A stretch of DNA of 64,000 nucleotides, taken from contig NZ_JAGGJW010000010.1 in assembly GCF_017873175.1 (NCBI RefSeq), positions 228,842 to 292,841 on the forward strand. The letters are read 5' to 3'. A program made the translations under genes and the position numbers. The notes under the pieces were generated by a model that ran no database searches, was not told where the DNA came from, and saw nothing but the letters and a program-made list of their open reading frames with translations. The DNA comes from Neorhizobium petrolearium (GTDB lineage Bacteria; Pseudomonadota; Alphaproteobacteria; Rhizobiales; Rhizobiaceae). This document shows, piece after piece, positions 33,334 to 42,056 of this stretch (within the stretch, counting starts at the first letter, position 1; every line of letters starts with the position of its first letter).

Positions 33334-34035
33334 TTGGACTGGTTGGTGTTGAGCGACGAGGAATGGACGGCCGTCAGGCTCAGCCTGTGGGTGTCCAGCG
33401 TGGCGATGGTCGTCAGCTTGCCCTTCGGCATTCTCATCGCCTATCTGCTTGCCCGCGGGAAATTCTGGGGCAAATCGATCCTGAATGGGGTCGTGCACCT
33501 GCCGCTCATCCTGCCGCCGGTCGTCACCGGCTTCATCCTGCTCATCGTGTTCGGCCGGCGCGGCGTCATCGGCGCTTTCCTTGGCGAATATCTCGGCATC
33601 GTCTTCTCCTTCCGCTGGACGGGTGCGGCGCTTGCCTGCGGCGTCATGGGCTTTCCGCTGATGGTGCGCTCGATCCGGCTGTCGATCGAAGCGGTCGACC
33701 GAAAGCTGGAAGAAGCAGCCGGTACGCTCGGCGCCAGTCCGGCCTGGGTGTTCCTCACCGTAACGCTGCCGCTCATCCTGCCCGGCATCATCGCCGGCAT
33801 GATCCTCGCCTTCGCCAAGGCCATGGGCGAGTTCGGCGCGACAATCACCTTCGTTTCCAACATTCCGGGCGAGACGCAGACGCTGTCTGCGGCGATCTAT
33901 ACCTTTACCCAGGTGCCGGGCGGTGATCTCGGCGCCATGCGGCTCACATTAGTCGCGATCGTCATCTCCTTTGCCGCGCTGCTCGCCTCCGAGTTCATGG
34001 CCTATCTGATCGGCAGGAGGGTCGACATCGAATGA
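33334..34035 (+). CDS. modB: molybdate ABC transporter permease
   Basis: 233 aa with five to six membrane segments. It contains LPLILPPVVTGFILLIVFGR and the EAA coupling loop EEAAGTLGASPAWVFLTVTL, followed by PLILPGIIAGMILAFAKAMG, EFGATITF, all typical of ModB. The start is a TTG at 33334 (MDWLVLSDEEW), 57 bases after the modA stop, with GGGGG upstream. The stop overlaps the modC ATG. The weak start codon and the hairpin both reduce permease output relative to ModA. Confidence 0.92.
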   Translation: MDWLVLSDEEWTAVRLSLWVSSVAMVVSLPFGILIAYLLARGKFWGKSILNGVVHLPLILPPVVTGFILLIVFGRRGVIGAFLGEYLGIVFSFRWTGAALACGVMGFPLMVRSIRLSIEAVDRKLEEAAGTLGASPAWVFLTVTLPLILPGIIAGMILAFAKAMGEFGATITFVSNIPGETQTLSAAIYTFTQVPGGDLGAMRLTLVAIVISFAALLASEFMAYLIGRRVDIE

Positions 34036-35102
34036 CCCTTGTCGTTGAGGCACAGCAGAAACTCGGCGGATTCACGCTTGATGCCGGTTTTACATCGGAA
34101 GGCGGCGTGACGGCGCTGTTCGGCCGTTCCGGCTCGGGCAAGACCTCGCTGATCAGGGTGATCGCCGGGCTCCTGCGACCGGATCACGGCCGGCTGATAA
34201 TCGACAACGAGGTGCTGCTCGATACGGAAAACCGCATCTTCGTGCCGAAGCACAGGCGACGCTTCGGCTATGTCTTCCAAGAAGGCCGGCTCTTTCCGCA
34301 TCTCACCGTCCGCCAGAACCTCGACTACGGCCGCTGGTTTGCATCGAAGGCTGCGCAGAAGGAGAACTTCGACCACATCGTCGACCTCCTCGGGATCGGC
34401 GCGCTGCTCGACCGGCGGCCGGGCAGGCTGTCGGGCGGCGAAAAACAGCGCGTCGCAATCGGCCGGGCGCTCCTGTCGGCACCGCGCCTGCTCCTCATGG
34501 ACGAGCCGCTCGCGGCCCTCGACGACGAGCGCAAGGCGGAAATCCTGCCCTATCTCGAACGGCTGCGCGATGAGACCACAACGCCGATCGTCTATGTCAG
34601 CCATTCCGTTGCAGAGGTGGCGCGGCTTGCCGACCGGGTGGTCATGATGCGGGACGGCAAGGTCGAAGCGATCGGCACTCCGTCGGATATCCTTGGCGGC
34701 TCATCCTTGCCGTCATCCGACCGCCGTGAAGCGGGTGCGGTTCTCTCCGGCACCGTGGAGTCGGTCGACACGGAACATCGTCTGGCAAACATTCGGCTTT
34801 CCACGTCGCATCTGATGGTTCTGAATGCCCATGTTGAAGCCGGACGTACAGTCAGGCTGCATATCCCCGAGCGCGACGTGATGGTGGCGATAAAACGGCC
34901 CGAGGGCCTGAGCGCCCTCAATATCCTCGATGGCCATGTCGCTTCGATGGAGCCGGACAGCGAGGGCATGGTCCGCATCCGCATCCGCTGCGGCGAGGAT
35001 ATGGTTCTCGCCCGCATCACCGCTCTCTCCGCGGAGCGCCTCGACCTCCGGCCCGAAAAGCAGGTCTTCGCTGTCATCAAGACGGTGGCACTGGAACGCT
35101 AG
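34032..35102 (+). CDS. modC: molybdate ABC transporter ATP-binding protein
   Basis: 356 aa. Walker A is GRSGSGKTS (residues 31-39), then VFQEGRLFPHLTVRQNLDYG, the signature LSGGEKQRVAIGRALL and Walker B LLLMDEPLAALD. Residues about 285-356 form a TOBE (molybdate-binding) domain (VLNAHVEAGRTVRLHIPERD, ILDGHVASMEPD). It drives molybdate import and can sense the intracellular anion through the C-terminal domain. The start overlaps the modB stop by 4 bases. Confidence 0.94.
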   Translation: MTLVVEAQQKLGGFTLDAGFTSEGGVTALFGRSGSGKTSLIRVIAGLLRPDHGRLIIDNEVLLDTENRIFVPKHRRRFGYVFQEGRLFPHLTVRQNLDYGRWFASKAAQKENFDHIVDLLGIGALLDRRPGRLSGGEKQRVAIGRALLSAPRLLLMDEPLAALDDERKAEILPYLERLRDETTTPIVYVSHSVAEVARLADRVVMMRDGKVEAIGTPSDILGGSSLPSSDRREAGAVLSGTVESVDTEHRLANIRLSTSHLMVLNAHVEAGRTVRLHIPERDVMVAIKRPEGLSALNILDGHVASMEPDSEGMVRIRIRCGEDMVLARITALSAERLDLRPEKQVFAVIKTVALER

Positions 35103-35195
35103 CGCTATCGTTCCGTCCGGCTCTGGGCACGCTCGCCTGCGCGCTTGCGGCGCACTGGCTCTCCCGCCACTGAAGCATGTTACGGATTGTCGATC

Positions 35196-36659
35196 TCATT
35201 TGATTCTGTTTTGCAGCCGCTGCGCTGCATTGGGGATGGAGGACGTTGCTCGCGGTGCTGCCATCATCGCTTCATTCTGCAGAAACGAGGCGATGTCGCC
35301 CAGCAGCTTGAGTTCAACTTCCGCATGGAGGGGATCGCCTGAAAGATTGACGGTCTCCTGTGGATCGGTTTCAAGATCGAACAGTTCCCGCTGGTTTAAG
35401 CCGCCGCTGGCATAGAACGTGAGCTTAAAGCGTTGGTCTCTCGCCATGGTGGCGTGCATCGGCGGGTTCCAGAAACGACCGCTGTCGTTTACACCGGAAT
35501 TGCGGTAGGCGCAGATCGCACTGCTGCGCCGGGCTGCATTCCGCAATGCCATGGCCACCAGGTCCTCGCTCTCAGGGCAGGATCGCGTATCGATGCCTGC
35601 CGCGGCGAGACAAGTGGCCGTCACGTCGCGGCCCTGCGCAAGCGCGGTGCATCGGGTGCCGGCAGTGATGTGGCCTGGCCAACGCAGCATGAGCGGCACC
35701 CCGGTGGTAGGCTGGTAGAGTGCAACTCCCTTGATGAAGAGCCCGTGATCGCCAAGCTGGTCGCCGTGGTCGGATAGGAAGATGACCAACGTGTCTTCGG
35801 CAAGGCCTGCGTCGTCCAATGCCGTCAAAACGCGGCCGACTTGCGCATCGAGGAAGGCAATGGAGGCGGCATAACCAAGACGGATCTTGCGTATTTCCTC
35901 CGGAGAGAAGTCTGCGAAACGTCCGAGATAGGAACCCCGCTGTTCCCGACGAACGCATTCGGGTTGCATCGTACGCGAAACGATGGGGTCCGGAATCTTC
36001 GCGGCATCTATGCAGTTCCTGAATGCGAGGGGATAATCCTCATAGGGGTCGTGGGGGTCGAACAGGCTCATCAGGCAGAAGAAAGGTTGTTCTTCCTCCT
36101 TCATGGACTGGATAAAGGATATGGTTCGGTCAGCCGCCCACTTGCTCATGTGCCGGGCTTCGGGGTGATGAAGTTCCTTCCGGCCGTTACTCCGAAGGGC
36201 GGCGAAGAAGTCCGGCGCCGTCTCGCGAAGCCAGGCCGCATAACCGTTGAAAGGGCTCTGCATCGAGACAGACGGCTCCAGACACCACTCATAGATATCG
36301 AAACCGTCATGCGGATGCCGTTGATGTTCTTCCCGGACACGGCTGCTGACATGCAGCTTGCCGAAAAGCGCAGTCCGATAGCCGGCCTCCTGTCGAAGCC
36401 GTTCGGTGAACAGCACCTCGTCCGGCGGCAGGTCGTCATGCACCCGCAGCACCGCGTGGCCCGGCACGGGTTTGCCGGTGAAGATGCTGGCCCGTGAAGG
36501 CGTGCAGATCGGATTGTCGACCGTGCAATGCTCGAATACCGCTCCAGCTTTACCCAGTCGGTCGAGGTGAGGTGTCGGAATCCAGTCGCAGCCGTAGATG
36601 CCGAGCGTGTCACGGCGCTGCTGGTCGGTCATGATCATCAGAATGTTGGGCGGTGTCAC
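35196..36659 (-). CDS. sulfatase (type I, formylglycine-dependent alkaline phosphatase superfamily)
   Basis: 487 aa from GTG 36659, which follows GAGG by 9 bases. It begins PPNILMIMTDQQRRDTLGIY, with the metal-binding Asp, and has the signature CTPSRASIFTG, where Cys52 would become formylglycine. The metal site continues with FLSDHGDQLGDHG. It has no signal peptide, so a cytoplasmic substrate such as an imported sulfate ester or choline sulfate-like compound is likely. It is downstream of the DHDPS-like gene (16-base gap) in one transcript, and a remnant of another sulfatase closes the facing operon. Confidence 0.88.
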   Translation of the reverse strand: MTPPNILMIMTDQQRRDTLGIYGCDWIPTPHLDRLGKAGAVFEHCTVDNPICTPSRASIFTGKPVPGHAVLRVHDDLPPDEVLFTERLRQEAGYRTALFGKLHVSSRVREEHQRHPHDGFDIYEWCLEPSVSMQSPFNGYAAWLRETAPDFFAALRSNGRKELHHPEARHMSKWAADRTISFIQSMKEEEQPFFCLMSLFDPHDPYEDYPLAFRNCIDAAKIPDPIVSRTMQPECVRREQRGSYLGRFADFSPEEIRKIRLGYAASIAFLDAQVGRVLTALDDAGLAEDTLVIFLSDHGDQLGDHGLFIKGVALYQPTTGVPLMLRWPGHITAGTRCTALAQGRDVTATCLAAAGIDTRSCPESEDLVAMALRNAARRSSAICAYRNSGVNDSGRFWNPPMHATMARDQRFKLTFYASGGLNQRELFDLETDPQETVNLSGDPLHAEVELKLLGDIASFLQNEAMMAAPRATSSIPNAAQRLQNRIK

Positions 36660-36675
36660 GGTACTTACCTCAGGA

Positions 36676-37629
36676 TCACAGCATGATTTCCGGAAGGGCA
36701 GCTTTGGCTTTTTCCCGCAGGTCGGGAACGACCGCAGGATCGATCCAGCGATATGGCCGGCGCAGTCGGGTACCGACATCCGCCCATCCCCCGATCGCGG
36801 CCAGCAGCTTGTCCAGTGCTGCGTTGGAATAGCCATGCACCCTTGCGAAGGGCGCTATGTGGTCTTCCAGGAAGGCGCGCAGCCGTTGCTCTGTATCGAG
36901 CGCCTGATTGAGGCCGCCGGCCATGGACGAGGTCCAGTGCTGCGCGCCGGATGGGCTAAGGCAGGCAACGTTCGAGAAAGCTCCGACTGCAACACCCTGT
37001 TCGACGCCAGTCGCGAGATGATGCCCGGGGACATAAATTCCCCATGTATCGAGATGCCGGCGGACCTGTTCGTACCATGGGGAATCCCCGTCTCCAAGCT
37101 TCACGCCGATGACCTGTGGGACCGGTTTGAGGAACATGGCCAGTTCGGCGGGGGCAAAGACGCGTTTGGCATGCGGCGGCTGATAGAGAACCAGCGGCAC
37201 CGAGCCGGCTGCCTCCGCCGCCATCGTCAGGAAATCGGAAGCTTCCGCTGTCTTCACGGGCCACCAGTCCGGAAGGATCACCTGAATTGCCTCCGGTCTC
37301 ATGTCTGCTGCACGGCGCACGCGTTCCAGGGATATCCGGGAATCGGGCTGGCAGGCGCCGATCACGAAGGGCATTCCCGCATCGCTACAGCGATCAGCCA
37401 GCAGTCGCTGGATAGCGTCGAACTCCGCTTCCGTCTGATTGTGGAATTCACCGGCGGTGCCGTTGGAGTAAATGCCGTCCACTTTGGCGGCAATCAGTCG
37501 GTCGATTTCATCGGCAAGACGCGCGAAATCGATTGAGTCGTCTTCATTGATCGGCAGCAATAGCGTCGCCCAGTTTCCTCGAATGCGACCCCAGCCGCCA
37601 TCCCGCCGTTCGAATTTTGTGAGTGCCAT
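36676..37629 (-). CDS. dihydrodipicolinate synthase/N-acetylneuraminate lyase (DapA) superfamily aldolase
   Basis: 317 aa TIM barrel. The Schiff-base Lys is about residue 177 (VIGVKLGDGD), and the pyruvate-binding block reads YSNGTAGEF (family GTTGE). The Tyr region is LYQPPHAKR rather than the YNxP of DapA. These differences point to a catabolic keto-acid aldolase or dehydratase, not lysine synthesis. The start is at ATG 37629 with AGGGAGG upstream, so the longer open frame is not used. It leads a two-gene unit with the sulfatase, diverging from the FadR-type regulator. Confidence 0.85.
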   Translation of the reverse strand: MALTKFERRDGGWGRIRGNWATLLLPINEDDSIDFARLADEIDRLIAAKVDGIYSNGTAGEFHNQTEAEFDAIQRLLADRCSDAGMPFVIGACQPDSRISLERVRRAADMRPEAIQVILPDWWPVKTAEASDFLTMAAEAAGSVPLVLYQPPHAKRVFAPAELAMFLKPVPQVIGVKLGDGDSPWYEQVRRHLDTWGIYVPGHHLATGVEQGVAVGAFSNVACLSPSGAQHWTSSMAGGLNQALDTEQRLRAFLEDHIAPFARVHGYSNAALDKLLAAIGGWADVGTRLRRPYRWIDPAVVPDLREKAKAALPEIML

Positions 37630-37725
37630 ACCCGCCTCCCTGTTTGGGCATGCATCTGAGGCCGCTCCCCATCTGCGCGCCATCGCCGGCGGCAAGCCGG
37701 CTTTCTCCGCCCAATTCCATTTATA

Positions 37726-37749
37726 GACTTGCAAGATATCCTACAAGTC
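37726..37749. promoter_or_regulatory. 24-bp palindromic operator in the divergent aldolase/GntR promoter region
   Basis: GACTTG-CAA-GATATC-CTA-CAAGTC is centred on GATATC, with 10 of 12 base pairs symmetrical. It lies 97 bases before the aldolase ATG and 49 before the GntR TTG start. Its size and symmetry suit a FadR-type dimer, making the adjacent GntR protein the likely ligand-responsive binder. TTATAG and nearby AT-rich DNA overlap it. Confidence 0.6.
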
Positions 37750-37797
37750 GATATACCTCAACCATATTGAAAAGCCGGATCGCTAAAGGAGTCCTTC

Positions 37798-38526
37798 TTG
37801 GCCAAGCCGATAAAGCCGCTGGAGCGCCCGCCACTTCTGCATGTCAGCGTGCAGGAAAGCCTGCGCAGCTATATCGAGGACAACAATCTGACGGCTGGCG
37901 CGGCTCTGCCGCCGGAAACCTTCCTGGCGCAACAGTTGGGCGTCGGGCGCAACTCCGTGCGCGAGGCGATCAAGGCGCTGGAATCGGTCGGTATCCTTGA
38001 GACGCGGCGCGGCATTGGCGTATTTGTCAAGGAATTCTCGTTTGCGCCGCTGCTGGATAATCTCGCCTACGGGCTGCAGGCGTCGTTGCGCGATGTGGAG
38101 GAGCTTCTGGAAATCCGCCGCGTGCTGGAAACCGGCCTCATCGACAAGACAATACAGATGATCAGTGAGGACGACGTCGCTGAGCTTCGGCGTCTTACTG
38201 ACCGCATGTGCCAGCGTGCCGAACGTGGTGAGAGTTTCGCCGAAGAGGATCAGCAATTCCATCAGCTTCTGTTCCGCTGCCAGAACAACAAGATGCTGAG
38301 CACGCTGATCGATATCTTCTGGTCCGCTTTCTACAAGGCCTCGGGCTTTGCGAACCTGGCAAGCCCTACGCCTCTGGCGACTTGGCGCGATCACCATGAG
38401 ATCGTCGAAGCCATAGCGGCACGGGATATCGGAGCCGCCCGAAAGCGCCTGAGCGACCACTATTCAGGGATAGGGAGAGTCATTGCGAAGAACCGGCCAG
38501 AGGAGGTCGAGCCGGTTCCGCAATAA
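37798..38526 (+). CDS. GntR family regulator, FadR/FCD subfamily
   Basis: 242 aa. Start TTG 37798 with GGAG seven bases upstream. The winged HTH spans about residues 15-75 (LPPETFLAQQLGVGRNSVRE, AIKALESVGILETRRGIGVF), followed by an FCD domain with metal-ligand type residues (EDQQFHQLLF, WRDHHEIVEAIAARD). It is the first gene of the operon with the peptide-type transporter. It probably represses both that operon and the divergent aldolase-sulfatase pair from the palindrome in between. Confidence 0.88.
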   Translation: MAKPIKPLERPPLLHVSVQESLRSYIEDNNLTAGAALPPETFLAQQLGVGRNSVREAIKALESVGILETRRGIGVFVKEFSFAPLLDNLAYGLQASLRDVEELLEIRRVLETGLIDKTIQMISEDDVAELRRLTDRMCQRAERGESFAEEDQQFHQLLFRCQNNKMLSTLIDIFWSAFYKASGFANLASPTPLATWRDHHEIVEAIAARDIGAARKRLSDHYSGIGRVIAKNRPEEVEPVPQ

Positions 38527-38550
38527 ACGAATACACAAGAGGAGGAGAAC

Positions 38551-40137
38551 ATGAATCGACGGAATTTCGGCCGCCTTCTGGCGGCGGGAACCTTGCTTTT
38601 TTCAACGATTCCCGCAGTGATGCCTGTGCCGGCCATGGCGCAGGCGGGCAAGACCATTGTCGGTGGTTTCGACGTGGGGCCGGGCGGTTTCCAAGGCAAT
38701 TTCAACCCGCTGACCGCCACCGCTGGCTTTACATGGCTGAACACCTATTTCGAGCCGCTGGTCATCTATACGTCGGACCTGTCGAAGCTCACCGGGGCAC
38801 TGGCTTCGGAATTTGCCGTCGGCCAGGACAACCTGACCTACACGTTCAAGCTCGTCGATACGAAATGGCATGACGGCAAGCCTTTCACCTCGGCCGACGT
38901 CAAATTCACTCTCGAACTCGCCAGGAACGCCGAGAGCGGCAGCATCTTTGCGGCGCGGCTTGCCGGCATTGCATCGGTCGAGACCCCGGATGAACGCACG
39001 GCGGTCGTCAAGCTCAGCAAGCCGAACTCGGCGTTTCTGTCCGTGCTGTCGCAGGTCATGATACTGCCGCAACATGCGCTGTCCTCCATGCCTGTCAAGG
39101 AGGTCGCCAAGAGCCAATGGTGGTCGACCCAGCCTGTCGGTACCGGTCCGTTCAAGTTCGTGAAGTACGTCAGCGATCAGTATGTCGAAATGGCTGCCTA
39201 TGAGGGTTATCGGGGAGGCAAGCCGAAGGCGGATCGCCTGATCAACCGCTATTTCGCCAATCCTGCCGCAGCTGTCGCGGCGCTGAGAGCGGGAGAGGTC
39301 CAGTTCACCTTCGCCGAACCGGACGATGCCAAGACCTTCAAGGGCAACGACAGTTTCCGGGTCATCGAAGGCGACTCCTATGTGGTCAACTATATCGGTT
39401 TCAATCACCGGGCCAAAATCTGGGACGACCTTCGCGTGCGGCAGGCTGTCATGTATGCCATCGACCGGAATGCGATCGTCTCCAGCCTTTTCGGCGGTGC
39501 AGCCAAGCTCGCCAATTGCGGCTACGTCGCGCCGCAGCTCCTTCCGAAGGACCTGACCGGCTATGCCCACGATCCCCAGAAGGCAAAGGACCTGCTGGCG
39601 GAAGCGGGCTGGGACAAGATCAACGGCGACAAGCCGATTCCGTGGCTGACCTATTACAATACACCACAGGTCGCCAATGTCATGGCTGCGATCCAGGCCA
39701 TGCTGGCGCAGGTCGGCATCAATGTGGTTCCGCGCGCTCTCGATGTTCCAAGCTATAATGGCATCGTGCGCAGCGAAAAGTGGCAGGACTTTCCGATGAT
39801 TTATGCCGGCCTGCAGAACGGGCCCAATCCGGCATCACTCAATATCGGGTTGAACGCCGCCCAGATACCTCCATCCGGCAACAATATCATGCGCGTCGAG
39901 ATGCCTGCGCTTACCGAGGCCTTGAACACGGCGATGGCGGAAACCGATCCGGCAAAAGCGGACGCCAAGTGGCAGCAGGTCTGCAAGGAAATGAATTCGC
40001 AGCTTCCCTGGGGGCCGATGTGGGTTGCGAGCCGCTATGGGGTCGTGTCGAGCAAGCTCAAGGACTTCTTCTGGACGCCCGCTCCTGCCGGCGGCCCCTT
40101 CGTCTCCCATCCGGAGAAGTGGGATATCGCTCCGTGA
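38551..40137 (+). CDS. ABC transporter substrate-binding protein, dipeptide/oligopeptide type (SBP_bac_5)
   Basis: 528 aa. The N-terminus MNRRNFGRLLAAGTLLF has twin arginines followed by a hydrophobic stretch and an AMAQA cleavage site near residue 31, so Tat or Sec export are both possible. The family 5 binding fold is visible in YTFKLVDTKWHDGKPFTSAD and VAINRN-type RQAVMYAIDRNAIVSSLFGG. Such proteins bind peptides, glycosides, opines or other bulky solutes. It follows the GntR gene by 24 bases with AGGAGGAG as ribosome-binding site, and a perfect hairpin follows it. Confidence 0.9.
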   Translation: MNRRNFGRLLAAGTLLFSTIPAVMPVPAMAQAGKTIVGGFDVGPGGFQGNFNPLTATAGFTWLNTYFEPLVIYTSDLSKLTGALASEFAVGQDNLTYTFKLVDTKWHDGKPFTSADVKFTLELARNAESGSIFAARLAGIASVETPDERTAVVKLSKPNSAFLSVLSQVMILPQHALSSMPVKEVAKSQWWSTQPVGTGPFKFVKYVSDQYVEMAAYEGYRGGKPKADRLINRYFANPAAAVAALRAGEVQFTFAEPDDAKTFKGNDSFRVIEGDSYVVNYIGFNHRAKIWDDLRVRQAVMYAIDRNAIVSSLFGGAAKLANCGYVAPQLLPKDLTGYAHDPQKAKDLLAEAGWDKINGDKPIPWLTYYNTPQVANVMAAIQAMLAQVGINVVPRALDVPSYNGIVRSEKWQDFPMIYAGLQNGPNPASLNIGLNAAQIPPSGNNIMRVEMPALTEALNTAMAETDPAKADAKWQQVCKEMNSQLPWGPMWVASRYGVVSSKLKDFFWTPAPAGGPFVSHPEKWDIAP

Positions 40138-40151
40138 TGAGCCCGTGAACC

Positions 40152-40187
40152 GAGATGCGGACGGCGTTCAAAACCCGTCCGCATCTC
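40152..40187. terminator. hairpin between the binding protein and permease genes
   Basis: GAGATGCGGACGG pairs perfectly with CCGTCCGCATCTC (13 bp) around a 10-base loop. No T-run follows, and the next gene starts 22 bases later. It is probably an attenuator or mRNA-protecting element. Confidence 0.6.
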
Positions 40188-40209
40188 CTGCGGACCCTGT
40201 TGGTGAAAC

Positions 40210-41169
40210 ATGCTGCAATACATTCTCCGCCGTACTGCTGTCGGCCTGTTGATGCTGCTGGCCTTGACGGTTCTCATCTTCACATTGCTGCGGCTCACTC
40301 CCGGTGACCCAATCGATGCGTATGTCAATCCGTCGCTCCCCATGTCGGCATCCGATCTCCAGATGCTCCGTACGCGCCTCGGCCTCGACCAGCCCTTGCC
40401 GGTGCAGTATTTCGCCTGGCTCGGGGCGGCTTTGACGGGCGATTTCGGCTATTCCATCCAGTACAACGGCGAAGCGGTGCTGCCGCTCGTCCTCAGCCGC
40501 ATCGGCCCAACGATCCTCTTGATGTTCAGCGGGCTCGCGATCGCGGCCATCGTCGGAATCGCAACCGGCATCTTTGCTGCGGTCCGGCGCAACAAGCTGG
40601 CTGACCTCTCGCTCTCGACGGCGGCCTTCGTCGGAATTTCGAGCCCCGCTTTCCTGACGGCCTTGCTGGGGCTCTACGTATTTGCGGTCATCCTGCGCTG
40701 GGTGCCGGCCGGCGGCATGCTGACGCCTGGCGCTCCCTTTTCCGTGGGTGATCTTCTGGCGCATCTCGTCCTGCCCGCCACCCTGCTGTCGATCGGCCAC
40801 GGCGCACTCATCATGCGATACATGCGCTCTTCCCTGCTCGAAGTGCTGTCGCAGGATTATGTCCGGACAGCCCGCGCCAAAGGCGTCCGCGAGTTCTGGG
40901 TCATCGTCAAGCATGCCGTCCGCAACGCGCTTCTGCCGGTGATCACGCTGATCGGATCGACGATCGGCATCGCAATCGGCGGCGCGATCTTCATCGAAAG
41001 CGTGTTCGATTGGCCTGGCATGGGCCTCCTGATGATCAACGCCGTGGTCCGGCGCGATTATCCCGTGATCATGTGCGCGACGCTGCTCACCGGCGCCTGC
41101 GTCATTCTCGTCAACCTGCTCACCGACATCGCCTATGCCGCTGTCGATCCGCGCATCAAGGTGGCATGA
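40210..41169 (+). CDS. ABC transporter permease, DppB type
   Basis: 319 aa with six membrane segments. It begins MLQYILRRTAVGLLMLLALT, LRLTPGDPIDAYVNPSL and has the EAA loop YVRTARAKGVREFWVIVKHA, then RNALLPVITLIGSTIGIAIG, all typical of DppB. It forms the translocation channel with the next gene product. The gap before the dppC-like ATG is 1 base. Confidence 0.92.
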   Translation: MLQYILRRTAVGLLMLLALTVLIFTLLRLTPGDPIDAYVNPSLPMSASDLQMLRTRLGLDQPLPVQYFAWLGAALTGDFGYSIQYNGEAVLPLVLSRIGPTILLMFSGLAIAAIVGIATGIFAAVRRNKLADLSLSTAAFVGISSPAFLTALLGLYVFAVILRWVPAGGMLTPGAPFSVGDLLAHLVLPATLLSIGHGALIMRYMRSSLLEVLSQDYVRTARAKGVREFWVIVKHAVRNALLPVITLIGSTIGIAIGGAIFIESVFDWPGMGLLMINAVVRRDYPVIMCATLLTGACVILVNLLTDIAYAAVDPRIKVA

Positions 41170-41170
41170 G

Positions 41171-42046
41171 ATGGCGAGCTTGATACATGCCCGCTCGGCA
41201 GGTCCCATCCGGCGCGCCCTGTCCCGGTTTTTCGAGAACGGTGCGGCCGTCGCCGGCCTGGTCATCCTCGTTCCGATCCTTCTGCTCACGCTCACCTATG
41301 ATTTCTGGTGGCCCTATAAGCCCAATGACATCGATCTCTTGGCGATGAACCGGGGGCCGTCATCGGCACACTGGCTCGGAAGTGACGGCGTGGGCCGGGA
41401 TATCATGGCGCGGCTGCTGCAGGGCGGACGGACCTCGCTGCTGGTCGCGACCGTCTCGATGGTGATCTCCACCTTCATCGGCTTTTTCATAGGGGCGTTG
41501 GCCGGCTTTGCAGGGCGTTTCATCGACGGCGCCACGATGCGGTTCGTGGACCTCGCCATGACCTTGCCGCCGGTCATTTTCCTGCTGGTGCTCGCCTCGA
41601 TCGTGGGCAGCGGCATTGTCCCGACGATCTTCGTGATCTCGCTGTTATCCTGGCCGGTCCTTTCGCGCATGGTACGGGCCCGGCTGCTGGAATTGCGCGA
41701 GCGCGATTTCGTCGTGGCGTCGCACGGCATGGGCGCCGGCCTTTGGCATCTGCTGATCCGCCACGGCCTGCCCAATACGATCGATATCCTCGTGGTCTAT
41801 GCCACGTTGCAGGTCGCAAGCGGGATCCTGCTGGAGGCGGGCCTTTCCTTCCTTGGCCTCGGCGTCACGCCTCCGGAAGCGAGCTGGGGCAATATGCTGA
41901 ACGCCGCCCGCGCCACGCATGTGCTCGAAAACTATCCCTGGCAATGGATGTTCCCCGGCGGAGCGCTCGTCGTGACCGTTCTCGCCATCAACTTCGTGGG
42001 TGACGGGCTTCGCGATGCTTTCGACCCGCGCTCCGAACTCAAGTGA
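41171..42046 (+). CDS. ABC transporter permease, DppC type
   Basis: 291 aa from ATG 41171, 1 base after the preceding stop; the frame is open upstream inside dppB but that is overlap. DppC blocks are HWLGSDGVGRDIMARLLQGG, ARLLELRERDFVVASHGMGA and ASGILLEAGLSFLGLGVTPP, ASWGNML. The second half of the channel. A DHDPS-like gene separates it from the two ATPase genes, which is unusual within a transporter operon. Confidence 0.92.
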   Translation: MASLIHARSAGPIRRALSRFFENGAAVAGLVILVPILLLTLTYDFWWPYKPNDIDLLAMNRGPSSAHWLGSDGVGRDIMARLLQGGRTSLLVATVSMVISTFIGFFIGALAGFAGRFIDGATMRFVDLAMTLPPVIFLLVLASIVGSGIVPTIFVISLLSWPVLSRMVRARLLELRERDFVVASHGMGAGLWHLLIRHGLPNTIDILVVYATLQVASGILLEAGLSFLGLGVTPPEASWGNMLNAARATHVLENYPWQWMFPGGALVVTVLAINFVGDGLRDAFDPRSELK

Positions 42047-42056
42047 AAGGTTAGAA

